Assembly: GCF_002845275.2 (NCBI RefSeq)
Contig: NZ_CP088149.1
Location: 3,778,501 to 3,842,500 of the forward strand
Length of the DNA stretch: 64,000 nt
Source of the DNA: Pseudomonas sp. S06B 330
Lineage (GTDB): Bacteria; Pseudomonadota; Gammaproteobacteria; Pseudomonadales; Pseudomonadaceae
Direction of reading: 5' to 3'
Positions within the stretch are counted from its first letter, which is position 1; each line of letters opens with the position of its first letter. Below the pieces are notes generated by a model. The model saw only the letters and a program-made list of their open reading frames with translations. It searched no databases and was not told the DNA's origin. The position numbers were made by a program, and so were the translations under genes. Positions 32,358-43,212 of this stretch are shown one piece after another.

Positions 32358-33479
32358 ATGATCAGTCCAGCACTTTACGAACCCGAAAAGACACGCGTTA
32401 TCGTCGGCATGTCCGGCGGCGTGGACTCTTCCGTCTCCGCCCTCCTGCTGATGGAGCAGGGCTATCAGGTGGAAGGCCTGTTCATGAAGAACTGGGAAGA
32501 GGACGACGGCACCGAATATTGCACCGCCCGCGAAGACCTGGCCGATGCCCAGGCCGTGTGCGACCGCATCGGCATCAAGCTGCACACTGCCAACTTTGCC
32601 GCCGAGTACTGGGATCACGTCTTTGAACATTTCCTCGAAGAGTACAAAGCCGGTCGCACGCCGAACCCGGACATCCTCTGCAACCGCGAAATCAAGTTCA
32701 AGGCGTTCCTCGACTACGCCCTGATGCTCGGCGCCGACCTGATCGCCACCGGCCACTACGTGCGCCGCCGCGACACCGACGGGCGCACTGAGCTGCTCAA
32801 GGGCCTGGATCCGAACAAGGACCAGAGCTACTTCCTCCACGCCGTCGGCGGCGAGCAGATTGCCCGCACCCTGTTCCCGGTCGGCGAGCTGGAAAAGCCT
32901 GAAGTACGTGCTATTGCCGAGAAACACGGCCTGGCCACCGCGAAGAAGAAAGACTCCACCGGCATCTGCTTTATTGGCGAACGTCGCTTCAGCGATTTCC
33001 TCAAGCAATACCTGCCGGCGCAACCCGGCGAGATCCAGACCACCGACGGTGAAGTGATCGGCCGTCATCACGGCCTGATGTATCACACCATCGGCCAACG
33101 CCAGGGCCTGGGCATCGGCGGCCTCAAGGACGCCAGCGACGAGCCGTGGTATGTCCTGGAAAAAGACCTCAGCCGTAACGTGCTGGTGGTCGGCCAGGGC
33201 AACGAGCACCCGTGGCTGTTCTCCCGCGCCTTGCTGGCCTCGGAGATTTTCTGGGTCAACCCGATCGACCTGTCCAACCCGCGCCAGCTGACGGCCAAAG
33301 TACGCTATCGCCAGAGCGACCAGACCTGCACCCTGGAGCGCACCGAAGGTGGCTACCGCGCAGTCTTCGACGAACCGCAGCGCGCGGTGACGCCGGGGCA
33401 GTCCGTGGTGTTCTACGACGGTGAAATCTGCCTCGGTGGCGGCGTAATCGAAACGGCCGAGCCGTGGAGCGCCCACTGA
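32358..33479 (+). CDS. mnmA: tRNA-specific 2-thiouridylase MnmA
   Basis: The product is 373 residues. The ATP-binding PP-loop is [15 protein letters not shown]. The two catalytic cysteines lie in [15 protein letters not shown] and [13 protein letters not shown]. It thiolates U34 of Lys, Glu and Gln tRNAs with sulfur from TusE; the tusDCBE operon is 20 kb upstream. Its TGA overlaps the hflD ATG by one base (TGATG). Confidence 0.97.
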   Translation: MISPALYEPEKTRVIVGMSGGVDSSVSALLLMEQGYQVEGLFMKNWEEDDGTEYCTAREDLADAQAVCDRIGIKLHTANFAAEYWDHVFEHFLEEYKAGRTPNPDILCNREIKFKAFLDYALMLGADLIATGHYVRRRDTDGRTELLKGLDPNKDQSYFLHAVGGEQIARTLFPVGELEKPEVRAIAEKHGLATAKKKDSTGICFIGERRFSDFLKQYLPAQPGEIQTTDGEVIGRHHGLMYHTIGQRQGLGIGGLKDASDEPWYVLEKDLSRNVLVVGQGNEHPWLFSRALLASEIFWVNPIDLSNPRQLTAKVRYRQSDQTCTLERTEGGYRAVFDEPQRAVTPGQSVVFYDGEICLGGGVIETAEPWSAH

Positions 33480-34099
33480 TGAGCTCGATTCAAGAGCAGT
33501 TGATCGCCCTTGGCGGTGTCTTTCAGGCCGCGGTGCTGGTTGACCGCATCGCTCGCACCGGCCAGGCCAGCGAGGCCAATCTGGGCTGCATGCTCGGCAG
33601 CCTGCTGGTGCGTGATCCGCAAAACACCCTGGAAGTGTTCGGCGGTGACGACCTCAACCTGCGCGACGGGTACCGCGCCCTGGCCAGCGCCCTGGAGCGC
33701 GACCCGGGCAGCCTGCAGCGCGAGCCGCTGCGTTATGCCTTGTCGATGCTAGGCCTTGAGCGCCAGCTGGCCAAACGCGGCGATATGCTCGATGTGATCG
33801 GCAATCGCCTGCCGCAGATCCAGTCCCAGGCTGAGCATTTTGGCCTGGTGCACGAGAACGTCATTGCCTCCAGCGGCGCCCTGTACCAGGACACTTTGAG
33901 CACCCTGCGCCAGCGCATTCAGGTACACGGCGACATGCGCCACCTGCAACAGCCGAGCAACGCCTCGAAGATCCGCGCCCTGCTGCTGGCCGGCATTCGT
34001 GCTGCGCGCCTGTGGCGTCAGCTGGGCGGACATCGCTGGCAGTTGGTGATCAGCCGGCGCAAACTGCTCAAAGAGCTGTATCCGATGCTGCGCGGCTGA
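33479..34099 (+). CDS. hflD: HflD-like lysogenization regulator homologue
   Basis: The product is 206 residues from the ATG at 33479 ([20 protein letters not shown]). It is all-helical, of normal family length. In E. coli HflD is a peripheral membrane protein that binds phage lambda CII; its native role is uncertain. Translational coupling with mnmA and position before purB match E. coli. Confidence 0.92.
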   Translation: MSSIQEQLIALGGVFQAAVLVDRIARTGQASEANLGCMLGSLLVRDPQNTLEVFGGDDLNLRDGYRALASALERDPGSLQREPLRYALSMLGLERQLAKRGDMLDVIGNRLPQIQSQAEHFGLVHENVIASSGALYQDTLSTLRQRIQVHGDMRHLQQPSNASKIRALLLAGIRAARLWRQLGGHRWQLVISRRKLLKELYPMLRG

Positions 34100-34102
34100 C
34101 TG

Positions 34103-34178
34103 CCCCATCACCGGCAAGACCGGCTCCCACAGTGGTTCGGTGTACACCGAAACCTTGTGGTGGCCGACCTTGCCGGCC
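34103..34178. repeat. REP elements, inverted pair
   Basis: CCCATCACCGGCAAGACCGG plus CTCCCAC is followed by the inverted, partly degenerate CTTGTGGTGGCCGACCTTGC plus CGGCCG. They separate hflD from the purB promoter region. Confidence 0.75.
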
Positions 34179-34193
34179 GTATTTTTTGATTGA

Positions 34194-35660
<1,467 letters not shown>

Positions 35661-35676
35661 TCTGCGCCCTGCGCGA

Positions 35677-35704
35677 AAACGCCCGGCTCAGCCGGGCGTT
35701 TTTA
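35677..35704 (+). terminator. Terminator after purB
   Basis: AAAACGCCCGGCT and AGCCGGGCGTTTT surround a minimal loop and run into T residues. Confidence 0.9.
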
Positions 35705-35742
35705 TTAGCGAAAGAAAATTACTTTTTTTCAATAGGTTACAC

Positions 35743-36909
35743 ATGAATCCTGATACTCCACTGCAGCTGCTGGGCGGCCTCACAGCCCGTGAATTCATGC
35801 GCGACTACTGGCAGAAAAAACCTCTGCTGGTACGCCAGGCCTTTACCGACTTCGAAAGCCCGATCGATGCCGACGAACTGGCCGGCCTGGCCCTGGAAGA
35901 AGAAGTCGAATCGCGCCTGGTGATCGAGCACGGCGAGCGTCCGTGGGAACTGCGCCGCGGCCCGTTCGAAGAAGACACGTTCAGCACCCTGCCTGAACGT
36001 GACTGGACCCTGCTGGTACAAGCGGTCGACCAGTTCGTGCCAGAAGTCCATGAGTTGCTGGAGCACTTTCGCTTCCTGCCAAGCTGGCGCATCGACGATG
36101 TGATGATCAGCTTTGCCGCCCCAGGTGGCAGCGTCGGTCCGCACTTCGATAACTACGACGTGTTCCTGCTGCAAGGCGAAGGCAAGCGCAACTGGAAGAT
36201 CGGCCAAATGTGCGACAGCGACAGCCCGCTGCTCGAGCATGCCGACCTGCGCATCCTGGCCGAGTTCGAGCAGAGCGAGGAGTGGACCCTGGAACCGGGC
36301 GACATGCTCTACCTGCCGCCGCGCCTGGCACATTACGGCATTGCCGAAGACAACTGCCTGACCTACTCGGTGGGTTTCCGTGCGCCAAGTGCCGCCGAAG
36401 TACTGACCCACTTCACCGACTTCCTCAGCCAGTTCCTGCCGGACGAAGAGCGCTACAGCGACGCCGACGCTCAGCCGGTCAGCGATCCACACCAGATCCA
36501 GCACGACGCCCTCGGCCGCCTGAAGAGCCTGCTGACCGAGCACATGGGCGACGAGCGCCTGCTGCTGACCTGGTTCGGCCAGTTCATGACCGAGCCACGC
36601 TATCCGGAAATGGTCGCCGGCGAGCCGCTGGACGAAGCCGACCTGATCGAAAGCCTGGCCCAAGGTGCGATCCTGATTCGCAATCCAAGTGCTCGCCTGG
36701 CCTGGTCGGAAGTCGACGACAACCTGTTGCTGTTCGCCAGCGGCCAAAGCCGCTTGCTGCCAGGCGATCTGCGCGAACTGCTGAAACTGATCTGCGCCGC
36801 CGATGCGTTGCACATCGAAAACCTCGAAGAGTGGCTTGAAAGCGATCAAGGCCTTACATTGATCTGCGAACTGGTCAAACAAGGAAGCTTGGGGTTTGCC
36901 AATGAATAA
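35743..36909 (+). CDS. roxA: Ribosomal protein uL16 arginine hydroxylase (YcfD/RoxA)
   Basis: The product is 388 residues. The JmjC-type cupin has the iron ligands HxD in GSVGPHFDNYDVFLLQGEGK and the distal His in LPPRLAHYGIAEDN, with a C-terminal winged-helix-like dimer region. It uses 2-oxoglutarate, oxygen and iron to hydroxylate an arginine of L16. AATAGGTTACAC gives a weak Shine-Dalgarno. The GNAT gene overlaps its stop by 8 nt. Confidence 0.94.
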   Translation: MNPDTPLQLLGGLTAREFMRDYWQKKPLLVRQAFTDFESPIDADELAGLALEEEVESRLVIEHGERPWELRRGPFEEDTFSTLPERDWTLLVQAVDQFVPEVHELLEHFRFLPSWRIDDVMISFAAPGGSVGPHFDNYDVFLLQGEGKRNWKIGQMCDSDSPLLEHADLRILAEFEQSEEWTLEPGDMLYLPPRLAHYGIAEDNCLTYSVGFRAPSAAEVLTHFTDFLSQFLPDEERYSDADAQPVSDPHQIQHDALGRLKSLLTEHMGDERLLLTWFGQFMTEPRYPEMVAGEPLDEADLIESLAQGAILIRNPSARLAWSEVDDNLLLFASGQSRLLPGDLRELLKLICAADALHIENLEEWLESDQGLTLICELVKQGSLGFANE

Positions 36910-37336
36910 AATCCGCGTTCGCCTCGCCGACTGGCACAAAGACAACGCCGACATTCGCCGTATCCGTGAAGCCGTATTCATCGCCGAACAATGCGTGCCG
37001 CCTGAACTGGAGTGGGATGCCGACGACGATAGCGCCGTGCATTTCCTTGCCATGGAAGGTGATTACGCCATCGGTACCGCCCGCCTGCTCGGCGACGGTC
37101 AGATCGGTCGCGTCTCGGTGCTCAAGGATTGGCGCGGCCTGAAAGTCGGCGATGCACTGATGCAGGCGGTTATCGTCGAAGCGCAGAACCGCGACCTCAA
37201 GCAGCAGATGCTCAGCGCACAGGTGCATGCCACACCGTTCTATGAGCGCCTTGGCTTCAAGGTGGTCAGCGAAGAGTTCCTCGAAGCGGGGATTCCGCAC
37301 GTGGACATGGTTCGCGAGTCGCGGGAACTGGTCTGA
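36902..37336 (+). CDS. GNAT-family N-acetyltransferase
   Basis: The product is 144 residues from the ATG at 36902 (MNKIRVRLADWHKDNADIRR). The acetyl-CoA site follows the pattern GRVSVLKDWRGLKVGDALMQ, and AQVHATPFYERLGFKVVSEE is the usual fourth motif. The substrate is unknown. Overlap with roxA suggests coupled translation and perhaps a shared role in ribosome or protein modification, but this is only inference. GGAAG lies in roxA just before the start. Confidence 0.85.
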   Translation: MNKIRVRLADWHKDNADIRRIREAVFIAEQCVPPELEWDADDDSAVHFLAMEGDYAIGTARLLGDGQIGRVSVLKDWRGLKVGDALMQAVIVEAQNRDLKQQMLSAQVHATPFYERLGFKVVSEEFLEAGIPHVDMVRESRELV

Positions 37337-37340
37337 CTTC

Positions 37341-37425
37341 TTGCTGGCGAGGCCCGGCATTGCCGGGCCAGGGGCACTGCACACTGAATGCGGACCGCCC
37401 CATCGCTGGCAAGGCCGGCCCTTAT
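37341..37425. repeat. REP-like elements
   Basis: TTGCTGGCGAGGCCCGGCAT plus TGCCGGGCC and CCCATCGCTGGCAAGGCCGG plus CCC lie between the GNAT gene and the secretin-domain gene. The first is also a strong hairpin that could terminate transcription. Confidence 0.65.
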
Positions 37426-37512
37426 TAACCAAGTGCAAGTGCGCTGCGCCACCGGGGTCACTCCCATAACCCCTGCAAATTTGCCATCATGTCCACTCCA
37501 CCCGCGGAGATC

Positions 37513-38253
37513 ATGGACATGCCGCTACGCCCCCTACTCGCCTCCCTGCTTCTGACGTTCAGCCTGAATGCGCTGGCCGCCACTGAAGTCCTGCCACTGA
37601 ACCACCGCACCAGCGCCGAATTACTCCCCACCGCACAATCTTTTATCGGCAAGAACGGCACGGTGAGCGCCTTCGAGAACAAGCTTATCGTCAATGCCGA
37701 CCCTGAACGGATCGACGACCTGCGCACCCTCCTGCAACAACTGGACACCGCGCCGCGGCGCCTGATGATCAGCGTCGACAACAACGACAGCAACTTCCAG
37801 GACAACCGTGGCAACGCCCGGGTGATTCGCTACGGCACCGCCAACCGCGAAGGCGGGATGCAGCAAGTACAGGCCAGCGAAGGCAGCCCGGCGCTGATTC
37901 AGGTGGGCCAGAGCGTTCCGATCACCAGCACCAGTACTGATGGCTACGGCCGCCTGCAGAGTGATACCGAATACCGTAACGTCACCCAGGGTTTCTACGT
38001 CACGGCAAACGTCAGCGGCGACAACGTGACCCTAAGCATCAGCACCAACAATGACCGGATGAGCCAGGAACGTCCTGATGTAGTGAAGGTACAAAGCACC
38101 GACACAAAGGTCAGCGGCAAGCTCGGTGAGTGGATCACTCTGGCCGGTGTCAACCAGCAGAGCCAAGCCGAACGCAGCGCCTCAACCCTCTCCTACAGCA
38201 CTCAACGCGGAGAAAACATGACTTTACGGGTGAAAGTCGACGCTTTGGACTGA
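37513..38253 (+). CDS. Small periplasmic secretin-domain protein
   Basis: The product is 246 residues from the ATG at 37513 (MDMPLRPLLASLLLTFSLNA), with a signal peptide ending near LAA. Residues about 30-85 resemble an N1/NolW-type secretin repeat (HRTSAELLPTAQSFIGKNGT, ADPERIDDLRTLLQQLDTAP). The rest resembles secretin barrel strands (ALIQVGQSVPITSTSTDGYG, GFYVTANVSGDNVTLSISTN, GKLGEWITLAGVNQQSQAER), but it is much shorter than PilQ or GspD. No secretion genes adjoin it. GGAG precedes the start. It may be a single-domain relic or a free-standing channel accessory; function is unknown. Confidence 0.7.
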   Translation: MDMPLRPLLASLLLTFSLNALAATEVLPLNHRTSAELLPTAQSFIGKNGTVSAFENKLIVNADPERIDDLRTLLQQLDTAPRRLMISVDNNDSNFQDNRGNARVIRYGTANREGGMQQVQASEGSPALIQVGQSVPITSTSTDGYGRLQSDTEYRNVTQGFYVTANVSGDNVTLSISTNNDRMSQERPDVVKVQSTDTKVSGKLGEWITLAGVNQQSQAERSASTLSYSTQRGENMTLRVKVDALD

Positions 38254-38308
38254 ACCCAGGCAAATCAAGGTCTCGACCAAAGGCCTCGAAACTGACTGAA
38301 GAGTCGCA

Positions 38309-38381
38309 TTAGACCAAAGATGTAGTGGAATGAAAAAAGCACTACAAAACATTTGACGACCTCAAATCGTCGAGGCATGAT
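38309..38381 (+). promoter_or_regulatory. aceA promoter with shared 17-mer and palindromic operator
   Basis: TTGACG (38353-38358) and CATGAT (38376-38381), 17 bp apart, form a plausible sigma-70 promoter. Just upstream is the palindrome TGTAGT-N14-ACTACA (38321-38346). The shared icd/aceA 17-mer (38309-38325) overlaps its left arm. TGTAGT/ACTACA half-sites recall those reported for the RpiR-family regulator RccR of pseudomonad glyoxylate metabolism, though the exact spacing should be compared. Confidence 0.65.
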
Positions 38382-38387
38382 GGCCCC

Positions 38388-38741
38388 GCTCCCGCTAATC
38401 AGAGGCCCTGGCAAGGGCCTTCGAGCCGCGCTCTAACTTACCCACCTGAGCCGACTCGTGTCTGTACAGCCCACAAGGCAGTTTGACGAGGTTGCGACTG
38501 GAACGAAGTTGTCCCGAGGGACGGAAGCGCATCATGAGGCACCCGGCAGCACTGTCACTGCAGCTCGGCAACCACGAGCCACCCTGCAGCGAACACCTCG
38601 CCTACGCCTGCTCACTTCCCCTCTTCGAGCCCCATCGTTCGACCGTCGCAACGTTCGCTGAACATGACTTACGCCAGGCTTCTGATCTGCGCTGTGTGAG
38701 CGAGAATTTTTTCCAAGACCGATGCGACGAGGTTTATTTCC
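38388..38741 (+). other. Long aceA leader
   Basis: If the promoter above is used, about 350 nt precede the aceA start. A hairpin AGGCCC-N6-GGGCCT lies at 38403-38420. A purine-rich stretch with GGA motifs (near 38517-38526) could be a CsrA/RsmA-type site. Short open frames in this leader lack recognisable products and Shine-Dalgarno sequences. I see no known riboswitch. Confidence 0.45.
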
Positions 38742-40067
38742 ATGGCACTGACACGCGAACAGCAAATTGCAGCCCTCGAAAAAGACTGGGCCGAGAACCC
38801 GCGCTGGAAAGGCGTGACCCGTACCTACACCGCCGCCGATGTCGTACGTCTGCGTGGCTCGGTCCAGCCTGAGCACACCCTGGCCCGCATGGGTGCCGAG
38901 AAGCTGTGGAAGCTGGTCACCCAGGGTGCCCACCCGGCCTTCCGCCCGGAAAAAGATTTCGTCAACTGCATGGGCGCCCTGACCGGTGGCCAGGCCGTTC
39001 AACAGGTTAAAGCCGGCATTCAGGCGATCTACCTGTCCGGCTGGCAAGTGGCTGCCGACAACAACTCGGCTGAGTCCATGTACCCAGACCAATCGCTGTA
39101 CCCGGTGGACTCGGTTCCAACCGTGGTCAAGCGCATCAACAACTCGTTCCGTCGCGCCGACCAGATCCAGTGGAAAGCCGGCAAGAACCCAGGTGACGAC
39201 GGTTACATCGACTACTTCGCACCGATCGTGGCTGACGCTGAAGCCGGCTTCGGCGGCGTTCTCAACGCCTACGAACTGATGAAGAACATGATCGAAGCAG
39301 GCGCCGCCGGCGTTCACTTCGAAGACCAACTGGCCTCGGTGAAAAAATGCGGCCACATGGGCGGCAAGGTACTGGTACCGACCCAGGAAGCCGTTCAGAA
39401 GCTCAGCGCTGCCCGTCTGGCTGCCGACGTTGCTGGCGTACCGACCATCATCCTGGCCCGTACCGACGCCAACGCCGCTGACCTGCTGACCAGCGACTGC
39501 GACCCGTACGACCAGCCATTCGTGATTGGCGAGCGCACTCAGGAAGGTTTCTACAAGGTACGTGCTGGCCTGGACCAAGCCATTGCCCGCGGCCTGGCTT
39601 ACGCGCCTTACGCCGACCTGATCTGGTGTGAAACCGCCAAACCGGACCTGGACGAAGCCCGTCGCTTCGCCGAAGCGATCAAGAAGGAATACCCGGACCA
39701 GATCCTGTCCTACAACTGCTCGCCTTCTTTCAACTGGAAGAAGAACCTGGACGACGCGACCATCGCCAAGTTCCAGCGCGAACTGTCGGCCATGGGCTAC
39801 AAGCACCAGTTCATCACCCTGGCTGGCATCCACAACATGTGGCACGGCATGTTCAACCTGGCGCACGACTACGCACGCAACGACATGACCGCCTACGTGA
39901 AACTGCAGGAACAAGAGTTCGCTGACGCCTCGAAAGGCTACACCTTCGTGGCCCACCAGCAAGAAGTCGGCACCGGCTACTTCGACGACATGACCACCGT
40001 CATCCAAGGTGGCAAGTCTTCGGTTACCGCTCTGACCGGTTCGACTGAAGAAGAGCAGTTCCACTGA
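38742..40067 (+). CDS. aceA: Isocitrate lyase
   Basis: The product is 441 residues ([20 protein letters not shown]). The active-site motif [16 protein letters not shown] holds the catalytic Cys, with [20 protein letters not shown] and [16 protein letters not shown] also conserved. It splits isocitrate into glyoxylate and succinate, competing with Icd and Idh, both encoded 7-11 kb away. ACGAGG precedes the start. It has its own promoter region and a terminator. Confidence 0.97.
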   Translation: MALTREQQIAALEKDWAENPRWKGVTRTYTAADVVRLRGSVQPEHTLARMGAEKLWKLVTQGAHPAFRPEKDFVNCMGALTGGQAVQQVKAGIQAIYLSGWQVAADNNSAESMYPDQSLYPVDSVPTVVKRINNSFRRADQIQWKAGKNPGDDGYIDYFAPIVADAEAGFGGVLNAYELMKNMIEAGAAGVHFEDQLASVKKCGHMGGKVLVPTQEAVQKLSAARLAADVAGVPTIILARTDANAADLLTSDCDPYDQPFVIGERTQEGFYKVRAGLDQAIARGLAYAPYADLIWCETAKPDLDEARRFAEAIKKEYPDQILSYNCSPSFNWKKNLDDATIAKFQRELSAMGYKHQFITLAGIHNMWHGMFNLAHDYARNDMTAYVKLQEQEFADASKGYTFVAHQQEVGTGYFDDMTTVIQGGKSSVTALTGSTEEEQFH

Positions 40068-40093
40068 TAGGCAGCTAACGCCTAAGCAGCATC

Positions 40094-40127
40094 AAAACCC
40101 GGAGAAGCCCTGCTCTCCGGGTTTTTT
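40094..40127 (+). terminator. Terminator between aceA and the MFS gene
   Basis: AAAACCCGGAGA and TCTCCGGGTTTT with an 8-nt loop and flanking T run. It probably serves both convergent transcripts. Confidence 0.85.
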
Positions 40128-40138
40128 CATTTCATGTG

Positions 40139-41320
40139 TCATCGACTGTTGCTGACGTCAGTCGGCGAACCCGCTCTGCCCCGGCCCAGCAACAGACAGG
40201 TCACGCCAAACACCACGCCTGTACTACCAAACACTGCCCAGGTCGCGTTGAAACCAAGGCTGTCCAGCATCGGTACAGCCATCGCCACGCAAAGCACCTT
40301 CGCTCCTGCCTGCACCACGGGTATCAGCGAGAACAGCAGCCCCTGGCGCGACTTTGGCGCATACCGGGCAATCAGAGCAGCCATGTAGGTTATGCCAATG
40401 ATCTCGCTCAGGGTCCAGATACCCACCAGCAGCAGTATCGTCAGCCACGTATCGACGAAGGCATAGGCGCCGAAGCCAATGCCATAGCAGATGGCCGCAA
40501 GCGCCAGATTACTCATGGCTGACCAGCGTCGGGTCAAGACAATCAGCGGTCGCGTCAAGGCAATGACCAGCAGCCCGTTGACGATACCGGCCATCCCGAA
40601 CAAACGTGCAGCATCACCTATACCTAGCGCTGCCAGCCAGAGGGGGAACTGGTATTCGCGCTGCCCATCGAGCAACGACAGCACGAAGAACATCGCACCG
40701 GCCAGGATCACCACCACGGGTATCGGCGCGCGCCTTGCGCTACGTTGCGTTACCCGCTCATCGGGCACATGTTCAGGCGCAGGCAGGGTCAGCACGGCAC
40801 TAGCGACCAGGCAGACCAGGCAAATTGCAGCGTTGAACCACAACAGATACTGGCTTTGCCAGCTCAACAGGAGGCTGCCGACCACGAACAGCAGAACACC
40901 ACCGGCATTGCTGGCCAGGTGCAGGTAAGCAAAGGCACCCACATGGTCGCCCGGCGGAGCAGCCTGGGCTGCCATGACACTGAACAACGGCGTGATGGCG
41001 CCCGCACTGAACATAAACAGCAACACCATCGCGATAGCGATCGGCGAGGCCAGCACCAGGCCTGCCAGCAGTGCCAGCAGCGCCCCCACCGAGCAGACCA
41101 ACAACAGGGCCCGGCTGCCCACCCGGCCGGTCAGTTGACCGCCAAGCAAATTACCCGCCAGGTAACTGGTGATCATCAACGCCACAGTAGTCGCAAGCCC
41201 GGCATCCGTCAGCCCGAAGTGTCGATGCATGAACAACGCCGCAAACGATCCTACGCCGTTAGCCATGACGAACAATAACTTGAGCAGTGCCACCTTGTGC
41301 ATCAGTGGACTCATGCGCAT
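40139..41320 (-). CDS. Major facilitator superfamily transporter, likely exporter of the cluster product
   Basis: The product is about 393 residues with 12 predicted membrane helices. Sequence such as LLGGQLTGRVGSRALLLVCS matches the MFS loop 2-3 region and KSRQGLLFSLIPVVQAGAKV the loop 10-11 region; it resembles sugar-efflux or drug:H+ antiporters in general shape. It is the last gene of the minus-strand cluster, 20 nt or less after the AbiEi-like gene, so export of the pathway product is a reasonable inference. The start at 41320 (MRMSPLMHKVALLKLLF) is uncertain; ATGs at 41314 and 41302 are alternatives. The substrate is unknown. Confidence 0.75.
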   Translation of the reverse strand: MRMSPLMHKVALLKLLFVMANGVGSFAALFMHRHFGLTDAGLATTVALMITSYLAGNLLGGQLTGRVGSRALLLVCSVGALLALLAGLVLASPIAIAMVLLFMFSAGAITPLFSVMAAQAAPPGDHVGAFAYLHLASNAGGVLLFVVGSLLLSWQSQYLLWFNAAICLVCLVASAVLTLPAPEHVPDERVTQRSARRAPIPVVVILAGAMFFVLSLLDGQREYQFPLWLAALGIGDAARLFGMAGIVNGLLVIALTRPLIVLTRRWSAMSNLALAAICYGIGFGAYAFVDTWLTILLLVGIWTLSEIIGITYMAALIARYAPKSRQGLLFSLIPVVQAGAKVLCVAMAVPMLDSLGFNATWAVFGSTGVVFGVTCLLLGRGRAGSPTDVSNSR

Positions 41321-41339
41321 GAAACCGCGGGGCACTGCA

Positions 41340-42074
41340 CTATCCACGAGGGCCGAGGCACAGGGTCGTGCCATCCTTGAGCCGTGCAATCCAGCGCCGC
41401 TCGCTACCGGTGTGCACCCGCCAGCGCCCAAGCAACTCATCGACGTCCAGCGACTGCGCCTGGCGCGCCAGACGCAGGAACAGGCGAACAGCCTTCACAC
41501 TGGTACAGTGCTGGAGCAATCGCCCGCTGGTCAGGGAGCAGACGTCACCGACAGCGCAGAACCGATCCCTGGCCTTGAGTAGATCATGACTACAACTCAC
41601 CTCGTAAAGCATCTCCAGCAACGCACGCTCGCGCGTTGACCTGAGCAAACCTGCCTGCCGTTCAAGCGTCGCTGTACCTAGCGTCGGTGCGCCGCTCCAG
41701 TCGAACAATCGGGCATGCACGTAACGCACCGGATAACGTTCGACAAACCAGCGGGGCAATGAGGCGCGACTATCACCCCACAACACCAGCGGTGCGACAT
41801 CATCTTCACAGACGGTCCCCAGCACACTGTCACCCCCGATATGCAAGCCAGCAATCTGCCGTGTCAGGTAGGAGAAACCAGCGCACAGGCTCGGTTCGGT
41901 CTCTGGAAAGGCATACAGCCCGTGGGCGATACGGTTCAGCCAGCCATTCTTTGCGTAGCTCGCAGCCCGCTGACTCGAGATACCGATGCGCTGCAACGCG
42001 CTGAGATCGAGCAGCATCTCTCTGGGCTGGGAGATATAGAGCTTTCTGATCAATGAATATTGTTGTGTTGACAT
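41340..42074 (-). CDS. AbiEi-type (type IV antitoxin family) winged-helix protein without a toxin partner
   Basis: The product is 244 residues from the ATG at 42074 (MSTQQYSLIRKLYISQPREM). Residues about 20-65 form the AbiEi N-terminal winged helix (LSALQRIGISSQRAASYAKN, GWLNRIAHGLYAFPET). The C-terminal domain carries the family hallmark RSTRERALLEMLYEV near residue 140. In type IV systems AbiEi is a DNA-binding repressor and antitoxin for the nucleotidyltransferase AbiEii, which is absent here: the next gene is a transporter. Embedded at the end of a metabolic operon, it may act as the cluster's transcriptional regulator. Upstream is a 79-bp gap after the aminotransferase. Confidence 0.75.
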   Translation of the reverse strand: MSTQQYSLIRKLYISQPREMLLDLSALQRIGISSQRAASYAKNGWLNRIAHGLYAFPETEPSLCAGFSYLTRQIAGLHIGGDSVLGTVCEDDVAPLVLWGDSRASLPRWFVERYPVRYVHARLFDWSGAPTLGTATLERQAGLLRSTRERALLEMLYEVSCSHDLLKARDRFCAVGDVCSLTSGRLLQHCTSVKAVRLFLRLARQAQSLDVDELLGRWRVHTGSERRWIARLKDGTTLCLGPRG

Positions 42075-42153
42075 AGCCCGCACTCCGCTGTTTCTGGTCG
42101 GCCAGCGTCGATGACTGTGGGTGCGCAGCCCCCCACGACCCCGACGGATGACT

Positions 42154-43212
42154 TCAAGCCTCATGTAGAGCCTGGATGAGCGTATGCAGGTCGGCGCTCC
42201 CCGGTATCGCCACACGCAGGACATTAGCGAGCAGAGCACCGGCATGGGGATACCCCGAACAATCGGCGAAGCGGATTCCAGCCCTGTGCAGGGCCTTGGT
42301 CAGACGCTGCTCATTGCAATCATCGAGTAGCACGAAGTTCGCGTGGGTATCGATGACACCGACCCCCAGGCCCTGACAGCACTCGATGAGCTGCGTCCGT
42401 ACGTGATCCTGGCGACCATGTGCCGACGCCAAAGCCGGCAGGTTGGACAGGCAGTGCAGGGCCGCCTTCACTGCGGCATGGTTGATATCCCAAGGGCCAC
42501 GCACCTTGAGTAATTGCCTGACGGCATGGGCACCGGCAACGACATAACCCAACCTCAAGCCTGCCAGGCCAAAGTACTTGGAAAAAGAGCGGATCACGAA
42601 CACCTGCTCAAGGCCGCTGAAAGCCGGAAGGCAGGAGTGGCGCAGATACTCGTAATAACATTCATCCACGATCACCGGCTTGTTCAGCCCTACACAGTGA
42701 TTGATCAACCGATGAAGATCGCCAGGTTCAATCTGCACCCCCAACGGATTATTCGGATTGCACAGGATCAGCCCATCGCTACCGGGCAAGGCATCGAGCA
42801 CCGCATCGCATGGCAAGCGGAATGACTGTCCGTGGCGCTCATAGGGCACGACGACCGACGTCACCCCGTTGACGTCGAGCATCTGGTAGTAGAACGAAAA
42901 CACCGGCGACGGAATGACCACCCGCGCGCCTGGCGCGAAGACCAGCCGCACCACCAGATCGATGGCCTGGTCGGCACCATTGGTCAGGAGCAGATGCTGC
43001 CTGGGGACCTGGCAATAATCAGCGAGCGCATCAAGCAATAGCCTGTAGTTGGGGTAGGTGTACAAGTCCCTCGGGCTCAATGCACCGGTAAGGAATGTAT
43101 CCAGGAAGGATTCGAGAAACTGGTTCTCATTGAGATCAAGCAATACCGAAGAGAAATCACGCTCCGGTGCTCTCCATTGCCCGGCCGCCAAGGTGTGCGG
43201 ATGCAGTTTCAC
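42154..43212 (-). CDS. HisC/CobD-like PLP-dependent aminotransferase (fold type I)
   Basis: The product is 352 residues. Fold-type-I aminotransferase landmarks are clear: TNGADQAIDLVVRLVF, LCNPNNPLGVQIEPG, VDECYYEYLRHSCLP and the PLP-lysine in RSFSKYFGLAGLRLGYVVAG. It is closest in look to histidinol-phosphate aminotransferases and threonine-phosphate decarboxylases. A separate role from histidine synthesis is implied by its position in the cluster. Its ATG overlaps the aldolase TGA by 4 nt. Substrate is unknown; a 2-oxo acid or amino-phosphate intermediate of the pathway is likely. Confidence 0.8.
   Translation of the reverse strand: MKLHPHTLAAGQWRAPERDFSSVLLDLNENQFLESFLDTFLTGALSPRDLYTYPNYRLLLDALADYCQVPRQHLLLTNGADQAIDLVVRLVFAPGARVVIPSPVFSFYYQMLDVNGVTSVVVPYERHGQSFRLPCDAVLDALPGSDGLILCNPNNPLGVQIEPGDLHRLINHCVGLNKPVIVDECYYEYLRHSCLPAFSGLEQVFVIRSFSKYFGLAGLRLGYVVAGAHAVRQLLKVRGPWDINHAAVKAALHCLSNLPALASAHGRQDHVRTQLIECCQGLGVGVIDTHANFVLLDDCNEQRLTKALHRAGIRFADCSGYPHAGALLANVLRVAIPGSADLHTLIQALHEA

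Noticed and set aside
38458..38741. Small genes in the aceA leader
   Set aside because: Frames lack Shine-Dalgarno sequences and recognisable products; better explained as leader.
38532..40064. Open frame antisense to aceA
   Set aside because: Mirror of aceA codon bias; no start signals.
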